Shown in pieces: positions 27,723 through 36,599 of a stretch of DNA of 64,000 bases. The notes below the pieces were generated by a model. That model worked only from the letters and a program-made list of their open reading frames with translations, searched no databases and was not told where the DNA came from. The stretch's first letter is position 1; every line of letters starts with the position of its first letter. The translations under genes were made by a program, and so were the position numbers. Source of the stretch: Methylobacterium brachiatum (GTDB lineage Bacteria > Pseudomonadota > Alphaproteobacteria > Rhizobiales > Beijerinckiaceae); the NCBI RefSeq assembly GCF_020523825.1, contig NZ_JAJALK010000002.1, positions 496,001 through 560,000 of the forward strand. The letters are read 5' to 3'.

Positions 27723-28676
27723 ATGCTCTCGACCCTCCTGGTCGTGCTGCCGATCTTCGCGCTGATCTTTTCGGGCTGGCTGGCCCGGCGGCTCGGCGTG
27801 CTCGGCGCTGCCGCGACCACCGAACTCAACCGCTTCGTGGTGTTCCTGGCCCTGCCGGCGCTGCTGTTCGACGTCACCGCGCAGGTCCATTGGAGCGAGA
27901 TCTGGAAGCCCGGCTTCATCGGCGCCTTCGGGTTGAGCAGCCTGGCGGTCTTCGCGGTCACCGTGCTGCTCCGGCGGGCCGGAGGGCATCCGCTCAGCGA
28001 TGCCGCCGTGGACGGGCTCAATGCCGGCTATCCCAATACCGGCTTCATGGGCTTCCCCGTGGCACTGCTCGCCTTCGGCCCGGAGGCGCTGGCCCCGACC
28101 ACCGTGGCGGCGATCCTGACGGTCTGCGGGGTGTTCGCCGTCGCGATCGTGCTGATCGAGATCGGGCTCCGGCGCGAGGCGCGCGGTGCCGGTCGGGACC
28201 GGCCGGGCGTTCCGGTCTGGCTCGCGGCCGGCCGGTCGCTGATCCGCAACCCGCTCCTGGTCTCACCGGCGCTCGGCGCCCTGATACCGATTGCCGGCCT
28301 CACCCTGCCGGCGTCGGTCGAGTCCTTCCTGAAGCTCCTCGGCGGGGCCGCCTCACCCTGCGCCCTGGTGGCGCTCGGCCTGTTCCTGGCCCAGAAGCGC
28401 CGGCCCGGAGCCGCGCAGCCCCGGGCGGCCGCCCTGCTGGTCGGCCTCAAGCTCGTCGGGCAGCCCGCGCTCGCCTACGCGCTCGGCCGTTACCTGTTCG
28501 ACCTGCCGCCGCTGCTGCTGCATGTCGCGGTGCTGATGGCCGCCCTGCCCACCGGGACCGGCCCGTTCATGCTGGCGGAGTTCTACCGCCGGGAGGCCGA
28601 CCTCACCTCCACGGTGGTGCTGGTCTCGACGATCCTGTCGATCCTCACGGTCTCGGGCTATCTGGCGACAGTTTGA
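27723..28676 (+). CDS. AEC (auxin efflux carrier) family transporter
   Basis: 317 residues, about ten membrane helices. Start MLSTLLVVLPIFALIFSGWL, then NRFVVFLALPALLFDVTAQ, NAGYPNTGFMGFPVALLAFG (the family N-x-G/P-rich re-entrant segment), and a second half with GGAASPCALVALGLFL and MAALPTGTGPFMLAEFYRRE. AEC members move small organic acids or amino acids; no substrate can be read here. It stands alone, 112 nt after the receptor gene. Confidence 0.92.
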   Translation: MLSTLLVVLPIFALIFSGWLARRLGVLGAAATTELNRFVVFLALPALLFDVTAQVHWSEIWKPGFIGAFGLSSLAVFAVTVLLRRAGGHPLSDAAVDGLNAGYPNTGFMGFPVALLAFGPEALAPTTVAAILTVCGVFAVAIVLIEIGLRREARGAGRDRPGVPVWLAAGRSLIRNPLLVSPALGALIPIAGLTLPASVESFLKLLGGAASPCALVALGLFLAQKRRPGAAQPRAAALLVGLKLVGQPALAYALGRYLFDLPPLLLHVAVLMAALPTGTGPFMLAEFYRREADLTSTVVLVSTILSILTVSGYLATV

Positions 28677-28795
28677 AACGACACGACCACGCTCTTGCCG
28701 CAGACAAATCGTAACGGTTGCTGCGTAGCGTCATGGCGCGGCCCTCCGGGTCCGCGCTAAACACGATCGAACAGAGCGGGGCGGACGGCGACGTG

Positions 28796-29341
28796 ATGGT
28801 GCGTTCGGGAGTATCGGTTGCGGGCCGGATCGGCCGCCTCGCCTGCGTCGCCGGCCTGGCGCTGAGCCTGTCGGCCTGCTTCCGCCCCCTCTACGGACCG
28901 ACCGCCTCCGGCGAGACCGTGCAGGCGCTGCTCGCCGCCGTGCAGGTCGACGACGTGGCGATGGCTCAGGGCCAGGAGCGGCTCGGGCATTACCTGCGCA
29001 GCGAGCTAATCTTCGAGCTCGACGGATCGGGCCAGCCCGCGAGCAAGCGCTACCGGCTGAAGCTCTCGGGCTCCGAGATCGTGCAGACCCCGATCGTCTC
29101 CTCCACCACCGGCCGCGCCGAGGCCGGCACGCTGGTGGCCAACATCAAGTACAGCCTGGAGGATATGGCCGGCGCCAAGGTCTACACAGAGGGCGTGGCG
29201 ACCTCGACCGCGACCTACGACCGCTCGGTCCAGCGCTTCGCCAGCCAGCGGGCGGCGCGCGACGCCGAGATCCGCCTGGCCAGCGTGCTGGCGGACCAGA
29301 TCAAGACGCGCTTGGCCGCCGTGCTCTCGACCAAGCCGTGA
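28796..29341 (+). CDS. lptE: LPS-assembly lipoprotein LptE
   Basis: 181 residues from ATG 28796 (MVRSGVSVAGRIGRLACVAG) with lipobox LSAC followed by FRPLYGP, the standard alphaproteobacterial LptE opening. Longer starts (TTG 28718, ATG 28733) would put about 20 extra residues before the signal peptide. LptE plugs LptD in the outer membrane for LPS insertion. It is followed 7 nt later by holA, the usual pairing. leuS, which often precedes it in relatives, is elsewhere in this window. Confidence 0.9.
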   Translation: MVRSGVSVAGRIGRLACVAGLALSLSACFRPLYGPTASGETVQALLAAVQVDDVAMAQGQERLGHYLRSELIFELDGSGQPASKRYRLKLSGSEIVQTPIVSSTTGRAEAGTLVANIKYSLEDMAGAKVYTEGVATSTATYDRSVQRFASQRAARDAEIRLASVLADQIKTRLAAVLSTKP

Positions 29342-29348
29342 GCCGACT

Positions 29349-30392
29349 TTGACCGCGGTCAGGGCGGGCGAGATCGAGGGGCTGATCCGGCGCGGGCCGG
29401 ATCCGCGCATCCCGGTGATCCTGGTCTACGGGCCTGATACCGGCCTCGTCACCGAACGCGCCCGCAAGCTCGCCGAGGACTTCGTCACCGACCCGGGCGA
29501 TCCCTTCGCGCTGGTGCGGATCGACGGCGACACCCTCGCCTCCGATCCCGGCCGGCTCTGCGACGAGGCCGGGACGATGGGACTGTTCGGCGGCCGCCGG
29601 TCGATCTGGGTGCGGCCGGGCAGCCGCAACTACGCGCCGGCGGTCGAGGCGGTGCTGGGTGCCGCGGTGGCCGATGCCCGCATCGTCGTCGAGGGCGGCG
29701 ACCTCGCGAAGAACAACCCGTTGCGCGTCCTCTGCGAGCGCTCGCCCAAGGCGCTGGCGATTCCCTGCTACGCGGATGACGAGCGCACGCTCTCCGACCT
29801 GATCGAGCGCACCCTGCAGGAGCGCGGCCTGCGCATCGACCGCGCCGCCCGGGAGGTCCTGGCCCGCAGCCTCGGCGGTGACCGCCGGGCCAGCCTGATG
29901 GAGATCGAGAAGCTCGCCCTCTACGCGGCCGGGGAGGGGCACGGGGACACGGTCGTCACCCTCGACCATGTCGAGGCCATCACCAGCGATGTGGCGGCCA
30001 GCGTGCTCAACACCCTGATCGACGCCGCCTTCGACGGCCGTCGCGAGGCGGTGGAGCGCGACTATCGGCGCTTCCGGCACGAGGGCCTGGATCCCGGCGT
30101 GGTGCTCGGCTCGGCCCTGCGGCACGCCCTGACCCTGCTGGCGACCCGCCTCGACAATCCCGACAAGACCCCGGCCCTGATGGCGGCCTCGTGGCGGGGG
30201 CTGCATTTCAAGCGCAAGGCCAGCATCGAGGGGCAGCTCGCCACCTGGCCGGCCGGTACCCTCCGGCAGGCGGTCAAGGCCCTTCAGGACGCGATCCTGG
30301 CCTGCCGGCGGGCCGAGCCGGAGCTGGCGCACGCCCTGGCCTCCGCGGCGCTGCTGCGGGTGGCGGAAGCGGGCGCCCGGCGGCGGCGTTAG
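29349..30392 (+). CDS. holA: DNA polymerase III subunit delta
   Basis: Clamp-loader subunit that opens the beta sliding clamp. 347 residues from a TTG start right after lptE. Landmarks are PVILVYGPDTGLVTERARKL, LFGGRRSIWVRPG, LEKN-like DLAKNNPLRVLCERS, and LGGDRRASLMEIEKLALYAA in domain II/III. It converges with parB across a family A repeat. Confidence 0.94.
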   Translation: MTAVRAGEIEGLIRRGPDPRIPVILVYGPDTGLVTERARKLAEDFVTDPGDPFALVRIDGDTLASDPGRLCDEAGTMGLFGGRRSIWVRPGSRNYAPAVEAVLGAAVADARIVVEGGDLAKNNPLRVLCERSPKALAIPCYADDERTLSDLIERTLQERGLRIDRAAREVLARSLGGDRRASLMEIEKLALYAAGEGHGDTVVTLDHVEAITSDVAASVLNTLIDAAFDGRREAVERDYRRFRHEGLDPGVVLGSALRHALTLLATRLDNPDKTPALMAASWRGLHFKRKASIEGQLATWPAGTLRQAVKALQDAILACRRAEPELAHALASAALLRVAEAGARRRR

Positions 30393-30450
30393 GCCATCCA
30401 GCAGTTTCGCCTTCGACAAGGCAGATTGCCTGCATCCATCCCATCCGCGC

Positions 30451-30568
30451 CCTCATCCTGAGGTGGGCCCGCGCAGCGGGCGCCTCGAAGGAGCCCTCCA
30501 GACGCCTCTGCGATCCCTGGAGCTCTCCTTCGAGGCCTTCGCTTCGCTCCGTCACCTCAGGATGAGGG
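30451..30568. repeat. dispersed palindromic repeat, family A copy 3
   Basis: CCTCATCCTGAGG at the left end and CCTCAGGATGAGGG at the right, with inner GCCTCGAAGGAG / CTCCTTCGAGGCC arms. It fills the gap between convergent holA and parB, where it could act as a bidirectional transcript end. Confidence 0.85.
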
Positions 30569-30602
30569 AAGGGGTGGGATGGACGCCGGAAAGAAGCTTT
30601 CC

Positions 30603-31517
30603 TCAGCTCTCCTCCGACACCTTGAACCGGTTGAGCAGCGCCTCGAGCTCGTCCCGGGTCTCGTAGCGGATCCGGATCTCGCCCGAGGCCTCGTCCTTGG
30701 GCTTGTAGGTCACCTCGACCCCCAGGGCCCGGCGGATCCGCAATTCCAGGTCGCGCACCGGGGCAGGGCGCTCGGCGGAGAGGCGCGGGCGGCCGGGGCG
30801 GGGGGTATCGGGGGCCGCAGCCTCGGCCGCCTCGGCGGCCGCCACCGCCTCGACCTCGCGCACCGACAGGCCCTCGGCCACGACCCGGCGGGCCAGGGTC
30901 TCGGGATCGCGCACCGCCAGGAGCGCGCGGGCATGGCCGGCCGTGAGCTCCCCGGCGGTGACCCGGTCCTGCACGGCGGGCGGCAGGTTGAGCAGCCGCA
31001 ACGTGTTGGCGAGGTGGCTGCGGCTCTTGCCGAGGATCTCGGCCAGTTCCTTCTGCGTATAGGCGAAGTCCTGCATCAGGCGCTCGTAGCCCGAGGCTTC
31101 CTCGATCGGGTTGAGGTCGGAGCGCTGGACGTTCTCCAGGATGGCGAATTCCAGGGAGGCGCGATCGTCGATCTCGACGATCACCACCGGCACCTCGTCG
31201 AGCCCGGCCTTCTGGGACGCCCGCCAGCGGCGCTCGCCGGCCACGATCTCGAAGGCGCCCGGCACATCGGCCAGCGGCCGCACCACGATCGGCTGGATGA
31301 TGCCGCGCTGGGTGATCGAGGTCGCCAGTTCCGCGAGTTCCGCCTCGCCGAAGCTCCGGCGCGGGTTGCGCGGGTTCGGGCGCAGGAACTCCACCGGGAC
31401 CTTCCGCTGCGGCTCGATCTTGCCGTCGGTCTTGGCCGCCTGTCCGGCATCGCCGAAATCGCCGATCAGCGCCGCGAGCCCGCGCCCGAGACGGGGTCGT
31501 GCCCCCTCCTCCGCCAT
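30603..31517 (-). CDS. parB: chromosome-partitioning protein ParB
   Basis: CTP-dependent DNA clamp that loads at parS and spreads. 304 residues from ATG 31517 (MAEEGARPRLGRGLAALIGD). The open frame runs to 31577 without support. The CTP-binding box GERRWRA is at residues 94-100. A central helix-turn-helix (KELAEILGKSRSHLANTLRL) and a C-terminal dimerisation domain follow. The N-terminus carries the basic RLGRGL segment that stimulates ParA ATPase. It is downstream of parA in the same operon. Confidence 0.97.
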   Translation of the reverse strand: MAEEGARPRLGRGLAALIGDFGDAGQAAKTDGKIEPQRKVPVEFLRPNPRNPRRSFGEAELAELATSITQRGIIQPIVVRPLADVPGAFEIVAGERRWRASQKAGLDEVPVVIVEIDDRASLEFAILENVQRSDLNPIEEASGYERLMQDFAYTQKELAEILGKSRSHLANTLRLLNLPPAVQDRVTAGELTAGHARALLAVRDPETLARRVVAEGLSVREVEAVAAAEAAEAAAPDTPRPGRPRLSAERPAPVRDLELRIRRALGVEVTYKPKDEASGEIRIRYETRDELEALLNRFKVSEES

Positions 31518-31577
31518 CCTTGTCACCCGTGTCACGCTCCGCACTCGATCCGTCCGAATAGGAAAAGGATCACACAA

Positions 31578-32471
31578 TCACGCCGCCGCCGGCACGCGGC
31601 CTTCACGCTGGATCACCTCGGAGGCGAGGCGCAGATACGCCTGGCTGCCGGCGCATTTCAAATCGTAGAGCAAAGCCGGCTTGCCGTGGGACGGCGCCTC
31701 GGAGATGCGGACGTTCCGGGGGATCACGGTCTCGTAGACCTTGTCGCCCATGAAACCGCGGACATCCGCCACCACCTGGGCGGAGAGGTTGTTGCGCGGG
31801 TCGAACATCGTCAGCACGATGCCCTGGATGGTCAGCTTCGGGTTCAGGGCGCCGCGGACCTGCTCGACGGTGCGCAGCAACTGGCTCAGGCCCTCCAGGG
31901 CGAAGAACTCGCATTGCAGCGGCACCAAAACCGCGTCGGCGGCGGCCAGCGCGTTGATGGTCAACAGGTTGAGCGAGGGCGGACAATCGATCAGCACGTA
32001 GCTGATCCGCTCCAGACCCTTGGCCTGGGCGATGTCCTTCAGCACGCCGCGCAGCCGGTGGGCGCGGTCGGGCAGGGTGGCCAGCTCCATCTCCAGGCCG
32101 AGGAGATCCATGGTGGAGGGCGCGATCGACAGGCGCGGCACCGCCGTGGGGATCACCGCCTCGGCGAGCGACGCCTCGCCGGTCATGACGTCGTAAGTCG
32201 AGACCTGGCGGCGGGCCCGGTCGATCCCCAGCCCCGTGGAGGCGTTGCCCTGCGGGTCGAGGTCGAGCACCAGCACGTCCTCGCCGATCGCCGCTAGGGC
32301 CGTGCCGAGGTTGATCGCCGTGGTGGTCTTGCCGACGCCGCCCTTCTGGTTGGCCAGCGCCAGGATCCGCAGGGGATGTCTCACGGACGGTCTTTCGGCA
32401 GGGGTTAAGACGGGATCGCTGGACGGATCCACGGACCGGTCGGCGGAATCGCCGAGGATCGCTTCGGTCAT
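31578..32471 (-). CDS. parA: chromosome-partitioning ATPase ParA (Soj)
   Basis: 297 residues. The deviant Walker A KGGVGKTT is at residues 43-50, with VLVLDLDPQGNASTGLG (Walker A') and VLIDCPPSLNLLTINAL (Walker B). It forms ATP-dependent gradients on the nucleoid that pull ParB-parS. The ATG overlaps the rsmG stop by 4 nt (32468-32471), which supports the long N-terminus of about 30 extra residues and shows translational coupling. Confidence 0.97.
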   Translation of the reverse strand: MTEAILGDSADRSVDPSSDPVLTPAERPSVRHPLRILALANQKGGVGKTTTAINLGTALAAIGEDVLVLDLDPQGNASTGLGIDRARRQVSTYDVMTGEASLAEAVIPTAVPRLSIAPSTMDLLGLEMELATLPDRAHRLRGVLKDIAQAKGLERISYVLIDCPPSLNLLTINALAAADAVLVPLQCEFFALEGLSQLLRTVEQVRGALNPKLTIQGIVLTMFDPRNNLSAQVVADVRGFMGDKVYETVIPRNVRISEAPSHGKPALLYDLKCAGSQAYLRLASEVIQREGRVPAAA

Positions 32472-33103
32472 CGATGGCTCGGGGCGGCGAGGGCAGTGAC
32501 GCGCACGATCCGGGCTTCGGAATCAGTCCGGCTCGGCACGAGGTCGTTAACGACTCTCCACTGCGCGGCCGCCTGGGTCAATTCAGCTTGCACGTCCCGG
32601 CCCTTCGGAAACAGGCCGGTGGTGCCCGTTTTCAACAGCGGCTCCGTCCAGGCGAGGAGCTGCGTCATGGGCGCGAGCGCGCGCGCGCAGACGATGTCGA
32701 CGCCCTGATACTCGCCGATCACCGCCTCGATCCGGGCGTTGCGTACCCGCGCCGGCGCACCGGTGAGGCGGGCGGTCTCGGTGAGGAAGGCGCATTTGCG
32801 CGCGTTGCTCTCGACCAGTTCGACCTGGATGCCGCGCTCGCGGCCCGCGATGGCGAGGATCAGGCCCGGGATGCCGGCGCCGGAGCCGAGATCCAGCCAG
32901 GTCCGGGCCTCTGGGGCGAGGTCGAGCAGCTGGAGCGCGTCATCGATATGGCGGCTCCAGACCTCCTCAAGCGTGGCGGGGCCGACGAGGTTCTTGATCG
33001 GCTGCCAGCGCCGGAGCTGCGCGACGTAAAGGTCCAGCAGCTCGGCTGTTTCACGTGAAACACCGGAGGCGGCGAGGATTCGGGTTCGGTCCGGATCGCT
33101 CAT
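32468..33103 (-). CDS. rsmG: 16S rRNA (guanine527-N7)-methyltransferase RsmG
   Basis: 211 residues. SAM-binding motif [13 protein letters not shown] at residues 69-81, with the family N-terminal part [16 protein letters not shown] and the [11 protein letters not shown] segment. The ATG overlaps the mnmG stop (33100-33103). A perfect parS is embedded in codons 14-19 (VSRET), so the N-terminal coding sequence is constrained by DNA binding as well as by protein function. Confidence 0.97.
   Translation of the reverse strand: MSDPDRTRILAASGVSRETAELLDLYVAQLRRWQPIKNLVGPATLEEVWSRHIDDALQLLDLAPEARTWLDLGSGAGIPGLILAIAGRERGIQVELVESNARKCAFLTETARLTGAPARVRNARIEAVIGEYQGVDIVCARALAPMTQLLAWTEPLLKTGTTGLFPKGRDVQAELTQAAAQWRVVNDLVPSRTDSEARIVRVTALAAPSHR
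33047..33062. promoter_or_regulatory. parS centromere site (perfect 16-bp consensus)
   Basis: TGTTTCACGTGAAACA is exactly the bacterial parS palindrome recognised by ParB. It lies in rsmG, about 1.5 kb from parB. A near-identical site is at 43500-43515. Confidence 0.95.
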
Positions 33104-34989
33104 GGGACGCGCCGTCCGGCATCGGGCGCGGCCCGTCGGGCATGGGCGGCCAACAAGGTGAGGGCGGCCGGCGTCACACCCTCGATCCGGGCGGCCTGGC
33201 CGAGGGTGCCCGGCCGGACGGTCTCGAGCTTCACCCGCATCTCGTTCGAGAGCCCGCTGATCCCGGCATAATCCAGGCTCGCGGGCAGCCGCACCGCCTC
33301 GTCGCGCCGGAAGGCGGCGATGTCGGCGTTCTGCCGGTCGAGATAGACCGCGTAGGTCGCATCGGTCTTGAGGCGGTCCGCGATCCGGGGCGCGGTCTCG
33401 GCCAGCTCCGGCCAGATCGCGGCGAGCTGCGCCCAGGTGATCTCGGGATAGGCGAGCAGCTGGAACGCGCTGCGGCGTATGCCGTCGCGGTTCAGCATGA
33501 TCCCGTGCACGGCGGCCTGGCTCGGGGTCAGGCTCACGGCATCGAGCCGGGCCCGCGACGCCTGCAATTCCTGCTGCGCGGCCGCGAAATGGTCGGCCCG
33601 ATGCCCGCCGACGCAGCCCAGCGCGAGGCCCCGCGGCGTCAGCCGCTCGTCGGCATTGTCGACCCGCAGGGACAGGCGGTACTCGGAGCGCGAGGTGAAC
33701 ATCCGGTACGGCTCGCTGACCCCGTGGGTCACGAGGTCGTCGATCATCACACCGAGATAGGATTCGGCCCGGTCGAAAGCCGCGAGGTCGAGACCGCCGG
33801 CGCGCCGGGCGGCGTTGAGCCCGGCCACGAGACCCTGGCCGGCCGCCTCCTCGTAGCCGGTGGTGCCGTTGATCTGGCCGGCCAGGAACAGGCCGGGCAG
33901 GCGCTTCACCTGAAGCCCGGTATCGAGCTCGCGCGGATCGACGTAATCGTACTCGATGGCGTAGCCTGGCCGCAGGATCGCGGCGTGCTCCAGCCCCGGG
34001 ATCAGCCGGATGATCTCGCGCTGGACCTCCTCGGGCAGGGCCGTGGAGATGCCGTTCGGGTAGATGGTCGGGTCGTCCAGCCCCTCCGGCTCGAGGAAGA
34101 TCTGGTGCCCCTCCCGGTCGCCGAAGCGCACGACCTTGTCCTCGATCGACGGGCAGTAGCGCGGCCCCCGGCTGGCGATGCCGCCGGAATACATCGGCGA
34201 GCGGTGCAGGTTGGCGCGGATCAGGTCGTGGACCGCCTGGGTGGTCCGGGTGATGCCGCAGCGGATCTGCGGCGTGGTGATTTTCTCCGTCAGCGTCGAG
34301 AACGGCACAGGCTCGGCATCGGCCTCCTGCATCTCCAGGCCCGACCAGTCGATGGTCCGGCCGTCGAGGCGGGGCGGGGTGCCGGTCTTCAGGCGGCCGA
34401 GCCGCAGGCCGAGCCGGTCGAGGGTCTGGGCCAGCCCGATCGCCGGCGCCTCGCCGACGCGGCCGGCGGGGATCTGGCGCTCGCCGATATGGATCAGTCC
34501 GCGCAGAAAGGTGCCTGTGGTCAGCACCACGGCGGCGCAGGTGATCACCCGCCCATCCGCCAGCACGACGCCGGAGAGGCGGCCCTCCGGGTCGCGGATG
34601 AGGTCCTCGCAGGCGCCTGCCACCACCGTGAGGCCCGCGGTCTCGGCCACGGCCGCCTGCATGGCCGCGGCGTAGAGCTTGCGGTCGGCCTGGGTGCGGG
34701 GGCCGCGCACGGCCGGTCCCTTCCGGCGGTTAAGCAGGCGAAACTGGATGCCGGCCGCGTCGGCGACCCGGCCCATCAGCCCGTCGAGGGCATCGACCTC
34801 GCGCACGAGATGGCCCTTGCCGAGCCCCCCGATGGCGGGATTGCACGACATGGCCCCGATCGTGGCGGGGTCGTGGGTGACCAGGGCCGTGCGGGCGCCG
34901 CAGCGCGCCGCGGCTGCGGCCGCCTCGACGCCGGCATGGCCGCCGCCGACGACCACGACGTCGAACCGGTCGGATGAGGTGGTGAGCAT
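33100..34989 (-). CDS. mnmG: tRNA uridine-5-carboxymethylaminomethyl modification enzyme MnmG
   Basis: FAD-binding subunit of MnmEG that modifies U34 of tRNAs. 629 residues. Dinucleotide motif [10 protein letters not shown] at 11-20, then [36 protein letters not shown], and a helical C-terminal domain ([20 protein letters not shown]). First gene of the mnmG-rsmG-parA-parB series, linked to rsmG by a 4-nt overlap. Its partner mnmE is about 8.5 kb away instead of adjacent. Confidence 0.97.
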   Translation of the reverse strand: MLTTSSDRFDVVVVGGGHAGVEAAAAAARCGARTALVTHDPATIGAMSCNPAIGGLGKGHLVREVDALDGLMGRVADAAGIQFRLLNRRKGPAVRGPRTQADRKLYAAAMQAAVAETAGLTVVAGACEDLIRDPEGRLSGVVLADGRVITCAAVVLTTGTFLRGLIHIGERQIPAGRVGEAPAIGLAQTLDRLGLRLGRLKTGTPPRLDGRTIDWSGLEMQEADAEPVPFSTLTEKITTPQIRCGITRTTQAVHDLIRANLHRSPMYSGGIASRGPRYCPSIEDKVVRFGDREGHQIFLEPEGLDDPTIYPNGISTALPEEVQREIIRLIPGLEHAAILRPGYAIEYDYVDPRELDTGLQVKRLPGLFLAGQINGTTGYEEAAGQGLVAGLNAARRAGGLDLAAFDRAESYLGVMIDDLVTHGVSEPYRMFTSRSEYRLSLRVDNADERLTPRGLALGCVGGHRADHFAAAQQELQASRARLDAVSLTPSQAAVHGIMLNRDGIRRSAFQLLAYPEITWAQLAAIWPELAETAPRIADRLKTDATYAVYLDRQNADIAAFRRDEAVRLPASLDYAGISGLSNEMRVKLETVRPGTLGQAARIEGVTPAALTLLAAHARRAAPDAGRRVP

Positions 34990-35052
34990 GCGAGTGATTA
35001 CGCGGGCGCAGCGGGAGCGGTCAACGCGTCCGGCAAGCGCTGGGGATGCGCG

Positions 35053-35088
35053 CGGTCGGTGGGGCGGCCTTCGCCCGGCCGCCGACCG
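35053..35088. terminator. GC-rich hairpin between mnmG and the HMA gene
   Basis: CGGTCGG (35053-35059) pairs with CCGACCG (35082-35088), with further GC pairing inside. It lies after the stop of the HMA gene (minus strand). There is no T-run, so it may be a weak terminator or a boundary structure. Confidence 0.4.
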
Positions 35089-35157
35089 ATGCGCTTCCGC
35101 TGAGGCCCCTTACGACGAGGCCGGGGAGGGGGACAAGCCGGTGAGAGAGAACGCCGC

Positions 35158-35379
35158 TCAGCCGGTCATCGCCGTGGCGGTGTAGCCGGCCTTCGTCAGC
35201 GCATCCGCGATGACCAGGGCCTGGGCATCGGTGCGGATCGCGACACGCCCGGCTTCGCGGTCGACCTGGATCTCGGCCGCCGGGTCGATCCGGTTGACCG
35301 TACGGGTCACCGCGGCAGCGCAGCCGTCGCAGGTCATCCCCTCCACCTGCATCAGCAGGTCGGCGCGCATCTCGTTCAT
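35158..35379 (-). CDS. heavy-metal-associated (HMA) domain protein, copper-chaperone-like
   Basis: 73 residues from ATG 35379, chosen because GGAGG sits exactly 5 nt upstream. Ferredoxin-like HMA fold with the metal motif GMTCDGC (Cys17 and Cys20), then a VDREAGRVAI strand and a C-terminal DALTKAGYTATAM helix-strand. CopZ/Atx1-type proteins carry Cu(I) to P-type ATPases. No P1B-ATPase gene is adjacent in the window. Confidence 0.9.
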   Translation of the reverse strand: MNEMRADLLMQVEGMTCDGCAAAVTRTVNRIDPAAEIQVDREAGRVAIRTDAQALVIADALTKAGYTATAMTG

Positions 35380-35438
35380 CCGGGCCTCCATGAACCGTAT
35401 CATCGGCATGTCGGGGCGGAGCACGGCCGGCGCAAGCG

Positions 35439-36338
35439 TCAGAACTGCGCCGGCATGCGGAACGCGTAGTCGACCTTGAGGCCGAACTGGTACTGGTCGG
35501 GATTGCCGAACGGGCGCCGCACCAGGGGGCTGTCGCCCGAGGCGCCCAGGATGCGGGTGTAGCCGGCATAGGCCGTGTAGGCCCAGGTCTCGCTCTGCGT
35601 GTAGGTCACGGCGCCGAGCACGCCCGCCGAGTAGAACCCGCCGGGATTGTACGGGACGACCCGGCCATTGAGCGCGGCCTCGGCCGGCGACACGCCGAAA
35701 TACTTCCGGGCGTAGCTGGCATCGCCGATGTTGAGGCGCGGGCCGATCGAGAACAGGAACGGGCCCGTGGGCATCAGGTAGTCGGCCGCCACCGAGCCGA
35801 CCGTGCCGTGATGCCCGTACACGCCCTGGCGGATCTCCACGCGCGTGCGGATGGAGGGGGAGGGGTAGAACTCCGCGAACATCCCGGGCTCGAGGGCGAT
35901 GCGCGCGTCCCGGAAGCCGAGCAGGTGGCGTCGGTCGTCGCCGTAATAGCGGCCGGGCACGATGCGGGCGGTCGGCCCGATGCTGAACATGGGGTTGTCG
36001 TAGACCGAGACGCTGAAGCCGTCATCCGGTGTCGAGAAGCGGCGCGGCTCGCCGGCCTTGCGGATGTCGATCCCGGGATAGCCGACCGCGGTGTAGTCCG
36101 AGGCGCCGGGATAGCGCGGGATCGCCTGGAGCGAGGCGCTGACCGTGACGATCCAGGTGCTGGGATCGACGGCATTCGGATCGACCCGCGTGAAGACCGG
36201 TCCCGAGCGGGAGGATGCCGACCCGAGATCAGCCGCGACGGTCGGCGCAGCACCGAAGGCGAGAACGAGGGCGCCGACGGACGAGCCGACGCGACGGAAA
36301 GAACGGAGCATCGGAACGCTTGGAGACACTGTGGTCAT
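35439..36338 (-). CDS. MipA/OmpV family outer-membrane protein
   Basis: 299 residues from ATG 36338; an inner ATG at 36311 would start directly at the signal peptide (LRSFRRVGSSVGALVLAFGA). Beta-barrel features: YPGASDYTAVGYPGIDIRKA, SIGPTARIVPGRYYGDD, VEIRQGVYGHHGTVGSVAAD, FLFSIGPRLNIGDASYARKY, and a terminal DYAFRMPAQF ending in Phe. The family links to murein scaffolding (MipA) or osmosensing (OmpV); the exact role here is unknown. Confidence 0.9.
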   Translation of the reverse strand: MTTVSPSVPMLRSFRRVGSSVGALVLAFGAAPTVAADLGSASSRSGPVFTRVDPNAVDPSTWIVTVSASLQAIPRYPGASDYTAVGYPGIDIRKAGEPRRFSTPDDGFSVSVYDNPMFSIGPTARIVPGRYYGDDRRHLLGFRDARIALEPGMFAEFYPSPSIRTRVEIRQGVYGHHGTVGSVAADYLMPTGPFLFSIGPRLNIGDASYARKYFGVSPAEAALNGRVVPYNPGGFYSAGVLGAVTYTQSETWAYTAYAGYTRILGASGDSPLVRRPFGNPDQYQFGLKVDYAFRMPAQF

Positions 36339-36599
36339 AGCCACGCTTTATGGCGCCTTTTCTTTCCGTTCACATGAGCGCGCAGTGCAACCCTCTTCCG
36401 AGCATTCGCAAACCGCCGGGACGTGGCGATTCCGCAACGTTCCCGCTTGCGCCGGCACCACACAATGCGGAATTCGCCGTCCCTCGCCTTGCCGTGGGGG
36501 CCGCGCGGCGACAAAGATCGACGAATCGGTCTTCGCCCGCCGAATCATCCCGGGACTTCCCCCGGCGGCCGGTGCGTGACCCTGGTAGGTGTTCTGACG

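Noticed and set aside
33055..34977. Long plus-strand open frame opposite mnmG, and similar ones opposite ftfL (54137-55651), ETF-QO (50015-52021) and the hydratase (59526-60854)
   Set aside because: His/Gly/Arg/Asp-rich shadow translations without motifs, lying exactly antisense to well-supported genes.
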